From NCBI GenBank assembly GCA_018303755.1, contig JAGVXO010000009.1:1-56711 (forward strand): a stretch of 56,711 bases of DNA, written 5' to 3'. A program made the position numbers and the translations under genes. Shown here piece by piece: positions 8,039 to 17,953 of this stretch; positions within the stretch are counted from its first letter, which is position 1, and the number at the start of each line of letters is the position of its first letter. The stretch comes from Candidatus Pacearchaeota archaeon (lineage in GTDB: Archaea; Nanobdellota; Nanobdellia; Pacearchaeales; GW2011-AR1). The notes beneath the pieces were generated by a model. That model did not search any database. It had not been told where the DNA came from and saw only the letters and a program-made list of their open reading frames with translations.

Positions 8039-9739
8039 TTAACCTCCTGAATTTATTTTATTTTGATTTTCTTCTTCATTAAAATCCCAATTCATAACAA
8101 GAGAATAAACTTTATTCATATACTTTTTTTGTAAGTTATCTACAGTATTTCTATAAAGGGCCATATGGACTATAATACTATCTCCGAAAGGAGTTTCTTT
8201 TCCCTTCTTTATTCTTTCTTCTGCGATTCTTTTAAAGAATGCTTCACAGACAATCTCACATAAAAGCATCTTTCCAGTTTCAGTCTCCACATTCTCCAAA
8301 GATTCACCTAAATATCTTGCTACACCCGGAAATTGAATAAATATCTCAATCTTTCCAGTTTTCTGATTATGATATGCTCTTTGCATAGGGTTTGGGTCTG
8401 AATTTGGATTAAATCCAGTGATGCCACCTTTTTTTTGTGGCTGGGGGTTCTTTCCTATATGTCCCATTTCTTTAACACGAACATCACAAAAAACTAAACT
8501 TTTGCCAATTCTTGCTTCAATTATATCTTCATCACCTAAATTTAATCCCTCTACTTTGAATTTAGCCCAAAACATACTAGAATATTTGGGGTGTTTTTCT
8601 AAATAAATTTTTGGATCAATGATATAAATCTTATTTTTCTGAGAGGTTATAATTGCTTGTTCTCCTTCAGATTTAATAATATTCTCATTTGCATATAAAC
8701 ATAAAGTTCTTGGTTTTCTTGGTGGAAGATTTGGAGATTTTGGTCTAATAAAAGCATCTTCTTCAAAAATATCTTCGACATTTATATCTATATCTCCCTC
8801 TTCTAATTCTTCTTCATAAATCTGATTAAATAATTTAGATAACTCCTTGAGAAGTTTTTTACTATTCTCATTTACTTCTATATGCTTGTTTTTTGCTAAC
8901 TCCTTCTTTTTTTCCTCAATAAGAGGTTCTAATTCTCTTTCTATAGACTTCATTAGAATTTGAGCATATCTATGCCCCCATTCAATTCCTGAACGACTAG
9001 GATTTAAAATAGAAGTTTCTCCCGAACGCAAGATTTTATCAATTTCTTCCGAAATTAATTCTCCATAAAAATAATAAGAAGCGGGGTCATTCTCAAATTT
9101 AAAAAGCTGGTTATCTAAAATGGCACCTGGCGTTTTTATTAAAATTCCAGTAAGATTAAAAGGAGAATATTTTTTATATTGTGGTAAAGTTTCTTTAGTT
9201 TCATAAACTCTTAAAATGGCAGAATTATTAAAACCTGGAACTTTCAGGGGTTTGTTTAAAACTTCTTCCCCCTTTAATGATTCAAAAGATATTTCTTCTT
9301 GATGTTTACTTGACCTTTTCATATCACAAAATTGAAGAAGAACTTTTCTTTTTTTAGAAGATAAAATGTCCCTTAAACAGATATGATTTTTTAATTGAGT
9401 TCTTAAAGTTTCTAATTCTGGAATTTTTATTTCTTCGTTTGTAATAGATACCTTAACGAATGTCCCATCTTTCTTAATCCCATATTCTTCTCTTATTGTT
9501 TCATTAACTTTCTCATCTTCAACAATAAAATCTCTAAAAACCTTTTTTTTATCTTTGTCAAACCATATTTTTATTCTATTCAGTTTATTATCCTTAATTG
9601 TAATTATCTCGCCAATTCCCAAGGCAATAATAGTCTCTTTTAACCCCCTTCCAAAATATCCCCTAACATTTTTATTCTTTTTATATTCACTTGCATCTGC
9701 AAAAAAAGTTGTTGCGAGCTCTATTTTTTGTCTATCCAT
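8039..9739 (-). CDS. GHKL/Hsp90-like ATPase, major C-terminal fragment (frame continues upstream of the annotated Met)
   Basis: Upstream in the same frame: GGEWTSLEVYDEAGG before MDRQKIELATTFFADASEYKKNKNVRGYFGRGLKE (G1/G2-like boxes of a GHKL fold). Confidence 0.7.
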   Translation of the reverse strand: MDRQKIELATTFFADASEYKKNKNVRGYFGRGLKETIIALGIGEIITIKDNKLNRIKIWFDKDKKKVFRDFIVEDEKVNETIREEYGIKKDGTFVKVSITNEEIKIPELETLRTQLKNHICLRDILSSKKRKVLLQFCDMKRSSKHQEEISFESLKGEEVLNKPLKVPGFNNSAILRVYETKETLPQYKKYSPFNLTGILIKTPGAILDNQLFKFENDPASYYFYGELISEEIDKILRSGETSILNPSRSGIEWGHRYAQILMKSIERELEPLIEEKKKELAKNKHIEVNENSKKLLKELSKLFNQIYEEELEEGDIDINVEDIFEEDAFIRPKSPNLPPRKPRTLCLYANENIIKSEGEQAIITSQKNKIYIIDPKIYLEKHPKYSSMFWAKFKVEGLNLGDEDIIEARIGKSLVFCDVRVKEMGHIGKNPQPQKKGGITGFNPNSDPNPMQRAYHNQKTGKIEIFIQFPGVARYLGESLENVETETGKMLLCEIVCEAFFKRIAEERIKKGKETPFGDSIIVHMALYRNTVDNLQKKYMNKVYSLVMNWDFNEEENQNKINSGG

Positions 9740-9762
9740 CCCTCCCGCTTCATCATAAACTT

Positions 9763-9972
9763 CTAAAGATGTCCATTCTCCGCCTTTTTTCTAGAAACAG
9801 AAACTTTGATATTACCAGAACAAACTTTTTTAGAATTTTCTAATATCTTGTAAGCATCATCGCAATTAGTAACTAATTCTACAACCGGCTCAATCCAACT
9901 TTTAACAGTTGAACGAGCAAGAATTGCAATAGCCCTACTCTTATCCATGGGCATTTCTTCAGCTTTGCTCAT
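9763..9972 (-). CDS. GHKL ATPase N-terminal fragment carrying the N-box
   Basis: IEPVVELVTNCDDAYKIL = E..TN.DDA N-box; continues into 8039..9739 after a -1 frame change at A AAA AAG. Confidence 0.7.
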   Translation of the reverse strand: MSKAEEMPMDKSRAIAILARSTVKSWIEPVVELVTNCDDAYKILENSKKVCSGNIKVSVSRKKAENGHL

Positions 9973-10025
9973 CTTCTTCTAACTCCTTTATCTTTTTATC
10001 TATCATTTCAGTAAAATCTATTAAA

Positions 10026-10487
10026 TCATTTTGTCTTAAAATCTGTTTCCATAGTAGTTTTTAATAAACTCCTAATTTCAGATTCAGAAGGGCTAAACAA
10101 TCCTTTTTCTTTTTGATATTTTTTATATAATAAACTTTCTCTAACAAACTTAATCATTTTTGGGTCCATTCCAGGACCGATTTTCCTTTCCTGGATATCA
10201 TTATACCTTTTATCTTCTATCTTTGCAGAACCCATGGTTTTGCCGATTTGGGTTAAAGAAATTCCAACTTTAGCATCTCCATTTATCCATTGTCTTTGGT
10301 TTCTACATCTCCACATACAATTGTGAATTTTCCAAGTATCTGGCCATTCTTTATATTTTTCAAAACTAAATGTTTCTGGAAACATCTCAAAACAAGATTT
10401 AACTACATCTTCCCATTGTATTATCTTCTGACTATTATCCTCTAAAAACTTATAAATTGCTCTTAAAAAAAGTTGATCGATATTCAT
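10026..10487 (-). CDS. Hypothetical protein (153 aa) in operon with GHKL ATPase
   Basis: Start overlaps stop of upstream 81-aa ORF (10484-10487); same strand as ATPase. Confidence 0.65.
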   Translation of the reverse strand: MNIDQLFLRAIYKFLEDNSQKIIQWEDVVKSCFEMFPETFSFEKYKEWPDTWKIHNCMWRCRNQRQWINGDAKVGISLTQIGKTMGSAKIEDKRYNDIQERKIGPGMDPKMIKFVRESLLYKKYQKEKGLFSPSESEIRSLLKTTMETDFKTK

Positions 10488-10729
10488 AAGCTAAACTCCT
10501 TTTTTGGTTTTGAATTGTTAAATTCAGATTTTACTTTTTTCCATTCATTATCAATAGTGGAGATAATTTTATTTATTTGTTCTTCATTATAAGAATAATT
10601 ACCTTTATTTGCACAATTTTTAAGAAGTCGCATTTTATTTAAAATTTCTTGAACTCTGCGACTTGCTACTTTCTTAAACCTTTCTTCTTTGGTTATTCTC
10701 TTGTCTGTCTTATTTGTTTTCCCAAACAT
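10484..10729 (-). CDS. Small charged helical protein (81 aa), first gene of GHKL cassette
   Basis: RVQEILNKMRLLKNCANKGNYSYNEEQINKIISTIDNEWKKVKSEF; TATA-like AT-rich region upstream. Confidence 0.65.
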   Translation of the reverse strand: MFGKTNKTDKRITKEERFKKVASRRVQEILNKMRLLKNCANKGNYSYNEEQINKIISTIDNEWKKVKSEFNNSKPKKEFSL

Positions 10730-10924
10730 ATTAAAATACAGGCGATATATGTATTTATAAATGTTTCTATTCTATACAATACATTTTAAAAATGTATTGG
10801 TAGTATATAGTTATTTTATTCTTTAAATAGACAGAATTTTATCAGGATTACTAATATCTCCTTTATAAAACAAAAACATTTATATATTACTTCTTACTTT
10901 TCTTATTATTAAGAAGATTTACAA

Positions 10925-11176
10925 ATGGAAGAAATAAAAGATATAAGGACAGCAACAATAACAAGCAAAGGGCAGATTTGTATTCCAAATGTAGCAAGAA
11001 CTCTCGCTGGGTTTAAGGAAGGAGCAAAGGTAAGCATCGTTGTTTATACTAATAGGGTTGAATTAAGACCAATGAAAAAAATGAGTGATGCAATGATGTC
11101 CATGCTTGCAAGTGAGGAAGTTTTAGCTGAAGCATGGAATACAAAAGAGGAAGATGAAGCATGGAAAGATTTGTAA
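10925..11176 (+). CDS. AbrB/SpoVT-fold antitoxin
   Basis: TATITSKGQICIPNVARTLAGFKEGAKVSIVVYTNRVELRP; overlaps downstream toxin. Confidence 0.8.
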   Translation: MEEIKDIRTATITSKGQICIPNVARTLAGFKEGAKVSIVVYTNRVELRPMKKMSDAMMSMLASEEVLAEAWNTKEEDEAWKDL

Positions 11177-11502
11177 AATTTGAAAAAGGAGAGGTTGTCA
11201 TTTTTCAATTTCCTTTTTCTGATTCAAATATTTTTAAGAAAAGACCAAGTTTGGTTGTTGCGAACTTAAAAGGTGATAATGTTATTCTGGCACAAATAAC
11301 TGGAAAACCAAGATCAGATCCTGATTTATTAGATTTGAAAATTAAAGATTTTCAATCCGGCGGAATTTCTAGGGATAGCTTTATCAGACCATCTATTTTA
11401 TTTACTATTCATAAATCTAAGATTAACTACGAAGCTGGAAAACTTAACCAAGAAAAAATAAATCAAGTCCAAAACAAACTCTGCGAAATTTTTACAAAAT
11501 AA
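11161..11502 (+). CDS. MazF/PemK-like toxin
   Basis: FEKGEVVIFQFPFSDSNIFKKRPSLVVANLKGDNVILAQITGKP, PemK-like barrel start. Confidence 0.8.
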   Translation: MERFVKFEKGEVVIFQFPFSDSNIFKKRPSLVVANLKGDNVILAQITGKPRSDPDLLDLKIKDFQSGGISRDSFIRPSILFTIHKSKINYEAGKLNQEKINQVQNKLCEIFTK

Positions 11503-12609
11503 TTAATTCCCCCTCACGAACCTTATCCCGAGCTCGCTTGACAGCTCGCCTTTCATCCTTTCTTCTTTTGACATATTTTCCACATATCCGGTTATCTGCG
11601 GGCTTTTTACTCCTGTGATTATTACCATTACTCTTATTGTTTTTTCCATATCAGGCGAGATTTGAGCGCCCCATATCATTCTCGCATTTTCTCCAAGATG
11701 TTTTCCTATTTCTTCAATTACCAGTTTTGATTCCTCCAAACTCAAGTCAGGCCCCCCGATTATATTTATCAGAGCACCCTGCGCATTATTAATTTCAACA
11801 TCTAAAAGCGGATTATTAAGCGCTCTTTCAACTGCTTCAACCGCTCTTTTTTCAGAATTTGACTCTCCAACTCCAATTAAAGAAACTCCTCCATTAACCA
11901 TTATTGTTTTTACATCTGCAAAATCAAGATTAACAAGTCCTGCTTTTGTAACAAGCTCTGCAGTTCCTTTTACAGCATTTGTTAGTATTTCGTCTGCAAC
12001 TTTGAAAGCTGTTTGCAAAGGCAAATCAGGAACTATTTCAAGAAGTTTATCATTTGGAATTACAATTAAAGTATCAACAATACTTTCCATTTTTTCAAGT
12101 CCTGCCATTGCATTTTCAATTCTTTTTGCGCCTTCTATTGTAAAAGGAACTGTTACAACTCCAATCACAAGAGCACCTTGCTTTTTTGCAATCTCTGCAA
12201 CAACAGGCGCAGCGCCTGTTCCTGTTCCTCCGCCTAATCCACAAGTAATAAAAACCATATCTGCTCCTTCAAGTTTTTTCTTTATCTCTGCCTCTGTTTC
12301 TTTTGCAGCTTCTTCTCCTATTCTCGGATTGCTCCCTGCTCCAAGCCCTCTTGTCAATTCTCTTCCAATAAGTATCTTTTTATCAGCATTGGCATAAAGT
12401 AAGTCTTGTGCATCAGTATTTATTGCAATTGTCTCTCCACCTTTTATTCCTATTTCGTGCATTCTGCTAAGCGTGTTATTGCCAGCTCCTCCAACACCTA
12501 CAACTTTTATTTTTGCATTTTGCTTCTGTATAAGCTCTTCAAGCTCTCTATCAATTGCAAGAAGCTCATCGTCCATTGTTGCACCCTCTCTTTTAAAAAT
12601 TTCAGCCAT
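11503..12609 (-). CDS. ftsZ: Cell division protein FtsZ
   Basis: [36 protein letters not shown]...[19 protein letters not shown]...; start at internal Met ([18 protein letters not shown]). Confidence 0.95.
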   Translation of the reverse strand: MAEIFKREGATMDDELLAIDRELEELIQKQNAKIKVVGVGGAGNNTLSRMHEIGIKGGETIAINTDAQDLLYANADKKILIGRELTRGLGAGSNPRIGEEAAKETEAEIKKKLEGADMVFITCGLGGGTGTGAAPVVAEIAKKQGALVIGVVTVPFTIEGAKRIENAMAGLEKMESIVDTLIVIPNDKLLEIVPDLPLQTAFKVADEILTNAVKGTAELVTKAGLVNLDFADVKTIMVNGGVSLIGVGESNSEKRAVEAVERALNNPLLDVEINNAQGALINIIGGPDLSLEESKLVIEEIGKHLGENARMIWGAQISPDMEKTIRVMVIITGVKSPQITGYVENMSKEERMKGELSSELGIRFVRGN

Positions 12610-12744
12610 GTTAAACTTAATTTCAGGCGATTTATAAGTTTTATTGCGTTGGACAGAGTGGTTAATTGAAGAAGAAATTAAACAAGTGTGAGCGAGATAA
12701 TCTGAATATTCTGCTGACATCTCATTCTTTTTCCTTATTTTACG

Positions 12745-12915
12745 CCATTTCAATTCTCTTTTTCCTTATTTTACATTAAATATAAATTAAAACATATAAA
12801 TAAAGCATATAAAAATAGATGTATCAAGCGGATTAAGAATTTGCAAAATAGAACAGGCGCGAAGCGCACCATCTTAAGTAAGGCGAGCGAACAGAAGGTG
12901 AGCGAGCATAAATAC
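12745..12915 (+). repeat. Dispersed intergenic repeat copy E1
   Basis: tttttccttattttacatt... gcggattaagaatttgcaaaatagaacaggcgcgaagcgc. Confidence 0.6.
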
Positions 12916-12944
12916 TTATTTTAATTATTTTGCTAACCTCCCAT

Positions 12945-13075
12945 AACTTTCCCTTATCTTATGTTTGATTATTGGTGCTTTTTCTATTTTATCTTGATAT
13001 AAATAAATAACAAAGAGCCAATGTACCAATGGTTAGCAGATTTGCAGAATAAACAGGCGAGCCGCAACGAGCAAA
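12945..13075 (+). repeat. Dispersed intergenic repeat copy E2
   Basis: cctcccataactttcccttatcttatg...attggtgctttttctattttat...ccaatgtaccaatggttagcagatttgcagaataaacaggcgagccg. Confidence 0.65.
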
Positions 13076-13105
13076 ATCAAATAACTTTATAAAGCACCAA
13101 TTCTG

Positions 13106-13483
13106 TTGGTTTTCATGGCAAAACACATAACACAAGTGTCTGGTTCAAGAACATATTCATTAGGCATAGCAGGGCACAACAGCCGCAAAAATGAATTAAC
13201 AACTGCCTTAATACGCAATGGTTATAATATTAATAATGATAGTGAAGTTTTTGTTGGAGGCAAAAAATCAGAGAAACAATTTTATATCCCTTCTTATAAT
13301 CCCTTTACAGGAGATTGGACAAACTTTGATAGCAGAGTGCCAGTAGCAGAATTTTACAAAATACAAAGAGAAAGAGACACTATTGATGGTTTTTGGATAA
13401 ATCCTAATTTTTCAGAAAAGGGCAATAATCATTTAAACAGCAGACTTGAAGAATATCTTAAACTTCTCCAGCCAATCGAATAA
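13106..13483 (+). CDS. Hypothetical protein (~122-125 aa)
   Basis: Intact ORF, probable start at MAKHITQVSGSRTYSLG (13115). Confidence 0.55.
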   Translation: MVFMAKHITQVSGSRTYSLGIAGHNSRKNELTTALIRNGYNINNDSEVFVGGKKSEKQFYIPSYNPFTGDWTNFDSRVPVAEFYKIQRERDTIDGFWINPNFSEKGNNHLNSRLEEYLKLLQPIE

Positions 13484-13564
13484 TTATTTTTCTTTCTATT
13501 TTATTTAAATTCTTAATGCAAAGATTATAGGTGCTTTACTTTTAATTTACTTAGATGATTTTAT

Positions 13565-14248
13565 TCAAACATTGTTTATCATCTCTTTTTCGTCTTCTTT
13601 CTCTTCTTTTTCATCCTTTTTCTCTTCGCCTTTTTTTATCACAAACTCTGCTTTCAGAATATCTCTGAATTTTGAATTTATCATATCAATAAGGGGTTTG
13701 AAAAATTCCTCACACTCAATATTTATTTTGTTTTCTTCAATTTCCAGCTTAACCTCTTTTCCAAGAAAGTATTTTGCAACTGCCTCTGATTTTTCTTTTA
13801 AGTCATCAACTTTTCTTTTTATTTTAAATTTATAAGTTACGACTTTTCCTGCAAGAGGATTATTAAAATCACACAATACTCTTCCTCCTGAAACACTTAT
13901 AACCTTTACAAGGGTATTATCAAGCGCTAGCATCATTCCTGCACGAGGATGAATTTCTTTTTCAGTAAATGCATTCATAGGAATTAATCTTACCAGCTCT
14001 TTTCTTCTTTCTTTAAACGCATCTTTTGGCTCAACTTCTGCATTATAATCTTTTCCAATTTCCTTTTCTTCAAGTGCTTTGTCTAATCCAGGAATAACCA
14101 TTTCCTGCCCGACGCAGATTATGAACGGCTTTGCATCAATTTCAAGCCCTGATTTTTTTGCATCTTCTTTTATGTTTGTGTCAAAAATTTCTCCGCCTTT
14201 GACGCTTCCTGTAAATTCCAATTCAATAAAATCGTTTTTGCTTATCAT
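13565..14248 (-). CDS. FKBP-type peptidyl-prolyl cis-trans isomerase (SlyD-like)
   Basis: FIELEFTGSVKGGEIFDTN...FIICVGQEMVIPGLDKALEEKEIGKDYNAEVEPKDAFKERRKELVRLIP. Confidence 0.9.
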   Translation of the reverse strand: MISKNDFIELEFTGSVKGGEIFDTNIKEDAKKSGLEIDAKPFIICVGQEMVIPGLDKALEEKEIGKDYNAEVEPKDAFKERRKELVRLIPMNAFTEKEIHPRAGMMLALDNTLVKVISVSGGRVLCDFNNPLAGKVVTYKFKIKRKVDDLKEKSEAVAKYFLGKEVKLEIEENKINIECEEFFKPLIDMINSKFRDILKAEFVIKKGEEKKDEKEEKEDEKEMINNV

Positions 14249-14481
14249 TTTTATAAAAGCATAAACTAGTTATTTAAACTTTCTTATTAATACATTTAAT
14301 CTTATAATCTATAATCTCTATTTATTTGCATAATGCCAAATTAAATAGCTAAACTTCAATGAAAAACAATAATCTCAATTAAACAACCAAGAAGATTATC
14401 AAAAGAATGGCAGAGTTAGAGAAAAAATCAAACAGACAAAACAAAGACAACCTTTATAAATCTATTTTCTTAATTCATATA

Positions 14482-14871
14482 ATGGCTTATAAATTAATTG
14501 ATGCCACAGAAATCAGGAACGGCACAGTTGTTATGATTGAAGGAGAGGCGTGCACTGTAAGAAGTTATGATGTTAGTAAGACGGGCAAGCACGGACATGC
14601 TAAAGTAAGAATGGAAGCAATTGGAATAACTGACGGAAAAAAAAGAGTTCTTGTAAAGCCAGGACACGAGAGATTTGAAGTTCCTATGATAATAAAAAAG
14701 AAAGCGCAAATTCTTTCGATTTCAGGCAAAAAGGCAAGTGTGATGGATATGGAGAGTTTTGAATCATTTGATATGCCTCTTCCAGAAGAGCTTGATGAAC
14801 CATTGAGTGAAGGAGACCAGGCAGAATATTGGGATATAGAGGGAAAAAAAATAATAAAGAGGAAAATGTAA
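14482..14871 (+). CDS. eif5a: Translation initiation factor aIF5A
   Basis: MAYKLIDATEIRNGTVVMIEGEACTVRSYDVSKTGKHGHAKVRMEAIGITDGKKR; hypusination loop SKTGKHGHAK. Confidence 0.95.
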   Translation: MAYKLIDATEIRNGTVVMIEGEACTVRSYDVSKTGKHGHAKVRMEAIGITDGKKRVLVKPGHERFEVPMIIKKKAQILSISGKKASVMDMESFESFDMPLPEELDEPLSEGDQAEYWDIEGKKIIKRKM

Positions 14872-14872
14872 A

Positions 14873-15034
14873 ATGGCAAAAATTCCAGCAGCACAGGCGA
14901 GAATGTTCAAGAACACTTTTTTATGCAAAAGATGCGGAGCAAAGGTAAGAGTTCAAGCAAGAAAAATATTAGAGGGTAAGGTTCAATGCAGGAGATGCAA
15001 GAAAAAAGCATTTCGGGCAGCGAAAAAAGGATAA
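14873..15034 (+). CDS. rpl40e: Ribosomal protein L40e (53 aa)
   Basis: Not in ORF track; MAKIPAAQARMFKNTFLCKRCGAKVRVQARKILEGKVQCRRCKKKAFRAAKKG. Confidence 0.88.
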   Translation: MAKIPAAQARMFKNTFLCKRCGAKVRVQARKILEGKVQCRRCKKKAFRAAKKG

Positions 15035-15059
15035 ATCAGAAAGATAAATTAAGGTGAAA

Positions 15060-16517
15060 ATGTTATTCGGACAAGATTTTATGTTTTATGATATAGCATT
15101 ATTAATTCTATTCTCAATAGCATTGGCTGTTTTCTTGATAGTTAAAAGAAAAAGAGTGGATAGAGAAGGAATTATGTTTCTTTACAGGACAAAATGGGGG
15201 ATAAAACTTATGAATTATATTGGAGGAAAATTTGCAAAACCCCTTAATGTTATAAGCTATATTGCCATCTTCGCAGGATATATCCTTATGATTTCTATTG
15301 TCTATCTAATAGGAACAATAGTTTATGCTTATTTTAAATTTCCCCAGATAGTGAATGTTATAAAAGTTCCGCCAATAACCCCTATTTTTCCATATTTTAC
15401 AAAAGTGTTTAATATAGAGAGCTTATTTCCGCCTTTTTATTTTAGTTATTTTATAATTATCGTCGGGCTTACAATGTTTGTCCATGAATTTTCGCATGGA
15501 ATCTATATGGTTCTTCATAAAATAAAAATAAAATCAACTGGCTTTGCATTCTTCCTTATATTTCCCGGAGCTTTTGTTGAGCAGGATGAAAAGCAGATGA
15601 ATACAAAAAGCAAAAGAGCCCAGATGTCTGTTTTGTCAGCAGGAGTTTTTGCAAATCTTCTTCTCGCATTAATTTCTTATCTACTGCTGATATTTGTATT
15701 TACTTCTTTTTTTGTTCCATCAGGCGCAGTTTTTAATATGTATCCTGTTGTGGCAATCAATGTATCACAGATTGATTCTATTAATGGATACAATGTTTCC
15801 GGCATGTCTTCACAGGAATTGATTTCATTGATAGATGATAAAACGATTACAGATTCTAAAATAGGAAGATTAAATTTAACATCAGTTTCAATACAAAATA
15901 ATTTATTTTTCCTGCCTGCCGAAAATTTAAAGAACTCTTTTGTTTCGTCCGGGCTTGCAGAGGCGTTTATTGATTCTCCGTCGATAAAAGCCGGATTTCC
16001 AGAAGTTAATCCAATAAGTCCTGCAGCAATTACAAGCATAAACAATATTCCGGTTAAAAATTATGATTCTCTTTCAGAAGAGCTGGCAAAATATTCTGTC
16101 GGAGACAGAGTTTCTATTACAGTCAAAAAAAATGGGATTTCTGAAGATTTTAATATTGCATTTAAAAAAAATCCAGTTACAGGCGCGCCGTTCATAGGAA
16201 TTTCATTTTATGACAGCTCAAATGACCTTTTCGGATTTTACAAAGACAAAAATACTCTGTACGAGCCGATAAACAATTCAGATACTGCAGTTTTATTCAG
16301 GGATTTTTTCTGGTGGATGGCTTTAATCAATCTTTTCATTGCCTTGTTTAATATGCTTCCTGTTGCAATTCTTGACGGAGGAAGATTCTTCTATTTGACA
16401 ATTCTTGGAATTACAAAATCAGAGAACATCGCGAAGTTCATTTTTAAATGTTCAAATTATATAATCTTGGGAGCATTTTTAGTTCTTCTCGCAAGATGGT
16501 TTTTTCTTGTGGTCTGA
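15060..16517 (+). CDS. Site-2 protease family (M50) metalloprotease with PDZ domain
   Basis: FVHEFSHGIYMVLHK (HExxH-type motif), LDGGRFF near C-terminus, multiple TM helices. Confidence 0.9.
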   Translation: MLFGQDFMFYDIALLILFSIALAVFLIVKRKRVDREGIMFLYRTKWGIKLMNYIGGKFAKPLNVISYIAIFAGYILMISIVYLIGTIVYAYFKFPQIVNVIKVPPITPIFPYFTKVFNIESLFPPFYFSYFIIIVGLTMFVHEFSHGIYMVLHKIKIKSTGFAFFLIFPGAFVEQDEKQMNTKSKRAQMSVLSAGVFANLLLALISYLLLIFVFTSFFVPSGAVFNMYPVVAINVSQIDSINGYNVSGMSSQELISLIDDKTITDSKIGRLNLTSVSIQNNLFFLPAENLKNSFVSSGLAEAFIDSPSIKAGFPEVNPISPAAITSINNIPVKNYDSLSEELAKYSVGDRVSITVKKNGISEDFNIAFKKNPVTGAPFIGISFYDSSNDLFGFYKDKNTLYEPINNSDTAVLFRDFFWWMALINLFIALFNMLPVAILDGGRFFYLTILGITKSENIAKFIFKCSNYIILGAFLVLLARWFFLVV

Positions 16518-16544
16518 ACTCCAAAAGATTATTTTATTTTTCTA

Positions 16545-16735
16545 ACATCCCATTCTTTTTCCTTATTTTAAGTTTGTTAATGGGTGTTTTTATTTTATCT
16601 TTATTAAATTTATTCAATGTTTAATTAAATTATATAAATTCCAATGTATAACCCAATTAGCAGATTTGAAAAAAATAAAACTGAGCGAAGCGAAGCAAAT
16701 TCATCAGGCGAGCGAGGCGAAGCCGAGCGAGCCAA
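16545..16735 (+). repeat. Dispersed intergenic repeat copy F
   Basis: tctaacatcccattctttttccttatttt...aatgggtgtttttattttat...ccaatgtataacccaattagcagatttg...caggcgagcgaggcgaagccgagcgagcc. Confidence 0.7.
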
Positions 16736-16754
16736 TATTAATTCAAGTAATCTT

Positions 16755-17105
16755 TTACAAATAAACAATTCCGTCTTTTGTAAGCGCGACAAATCTTATT
16801 CCTGCAGGCAGTGATAACAGCGCAGAAATAAGCGCCATGTGCTCTTTTCCTGTTCCAGAGGCAATTGAAAGTGCAACTTCTGTTCCGTTAATTTTCCCCT
16901 TAAGTTTCTCAAGAATTTCTTTTTTCAGTTCAACAAGTTTTTTATTAGTATCTATTTTAATAAACTCTGAGGGTTTTTCTGTTGAAAATCCGCTTGCAAA
17001 TTCATCTCCAAGAAGAATTATTTTGTCCCACTCTCCTTGCTTTACAAGTCCTGATATCTGCGCCCATGTTCCTTTTCCTGAGCTTAAAAGTCCTATAAAT
17101 TCCAT
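16755..17105 (-). CDS. Conserved hypothetical archaeal protein (116 aa), possibly CARF-like Rossmann fold
   Basis: MEFIGLLSSGKGTWAQISGLVKQGEWDKIILLGDEF...ALSIASGTGKEHMALISALLSLPAGIRFVALT. Confidence 0.6.
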   Translation of the reverse strand: MEFIGLLSSGKGTWAQISGLVKQGEWDKIILLGDEFASGFSTEKPSEFIKIDTNKKLVELKKEILEKLKGKINGTEVALSIASGTGKEHMALISALLSLPAGIRFVALTKDGIVYL

Positions 17106-17204
17106 AAATAAGTTATAACCATTACATTTATAAGTTTTTATATCTCAATTAATATATAATAAAAATTAAATAAAATAAAAAATATGGCGAGAAAATGGTG
17201 AGAA

Positions 17205-17660
17205 ATGGTTAAGGAATCTCCAATAAGTGAAATTATTCTCAGGAAGTATGAACGCCCGTATAACTTAGATAAAAGGCAGCTTATAAGGAAAATATGCCTT
17301 TCACTTGGGCTTTTGCAGCCAGGCGACGGAAGAGATGTTATAATTGATATCCTTATGGTACTTAATGAAGAGTCCAAAAACAAGGTGAAACTTGACTCTT
17401 CGCAGATAATTGAGAAAGTGGAAACTTTGAGAAAGCAGAATAATCTGGAATTAAAAGGGCTTGCAGAATCCAATATAAGGCGTCAGCTAAAGCGCCTGCG
17501 TGATATGATGATAGTGGAAAAGCAGAATAATCTATATTCCTTGTCAGAATTTGAATCACTTCATTCAATATTCAAGGATAAAATTGAAAAGTTCCTTATT
17601 GCGCCGAGCGTTGAGAGAATAAAGGATTATTTGGCAGAGCTTGAGAAGGCAGGGCAATAA
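17205..17660 (+). CDS. Winged-helix DNA-binding protein
   Basis: KYERPYNLDKRQLIRKICLSLGLLQPGDGRDVIIDILMVL...ESNIRRQLKRLRDMMIVEKQNNLYSLS. Confidence 0.65.
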   Translation: MVKESPISEIILRKYERPYNLDKRQLIRKICLSLGLLQPGDGRDVIIDILMVLNEESKNKVKLDSSQIIEKVETLRKQNNLELKGLAESNIRRQLKRLRDMMIVEKQNNLYSLSEFESLHSIFKDKIEKFLIAPSVERIKDYLAELEKAGQ

Positions 17661-17691
17661 TTTTTATAAAGGCGAAATCCCGGGATAATTT

Positions 17692-17910
17692 ATGAAAAAT
17701 GAGTATGATGAAGAGAATTTTAAGAAATTTAGATATTCTGTCTTGGCAGGGATAATTGGAGGATGTATTGTGGCAATATCTATTTCAATAAAAACGACCA
17801 CTGGGACTTGGTATTCAGAAGTATTCTGGACAATTATCACATTCGCTATTTTATATGTTTTGTCTATGTGGTGGTGTAAAATCTGGATGTTTAGAAAGAG
17901 AAATAAATAA
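17692..17910 (+). CDS. Small membrane protein (72 aa)
   Basis: Two hydrophobic helices, intact ORF. Confidence 0.5.
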   Translation: MKNEYDEENFKKFRYSVLAGIIGGCIVAISISIKTTTGTWYSEVFWTIITFAILYVLSMWWCKIWMFRKRNK

Positions 17911-17953
17911 GTACAATCGGTAGATTTTTAAGTAATCTCTTCTTAAATAACCT

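Noticed and set aside
9990-10030. Possible further frameshift fusing the 153-aa ORF to NDLIDFTEMIDKKIKELEEDEQS
   Set aside because: The out-of-frame peptide looks coding-like but there is no slippery site or homology evidence; left unclaimed
16755-17660. CARF-like protein plus winged-helix protein as a CRISPR-accessory regulator pair
   Set aside because: Genes are divergent, no cas genes in window, and the CARF resemblance is only impressionistic
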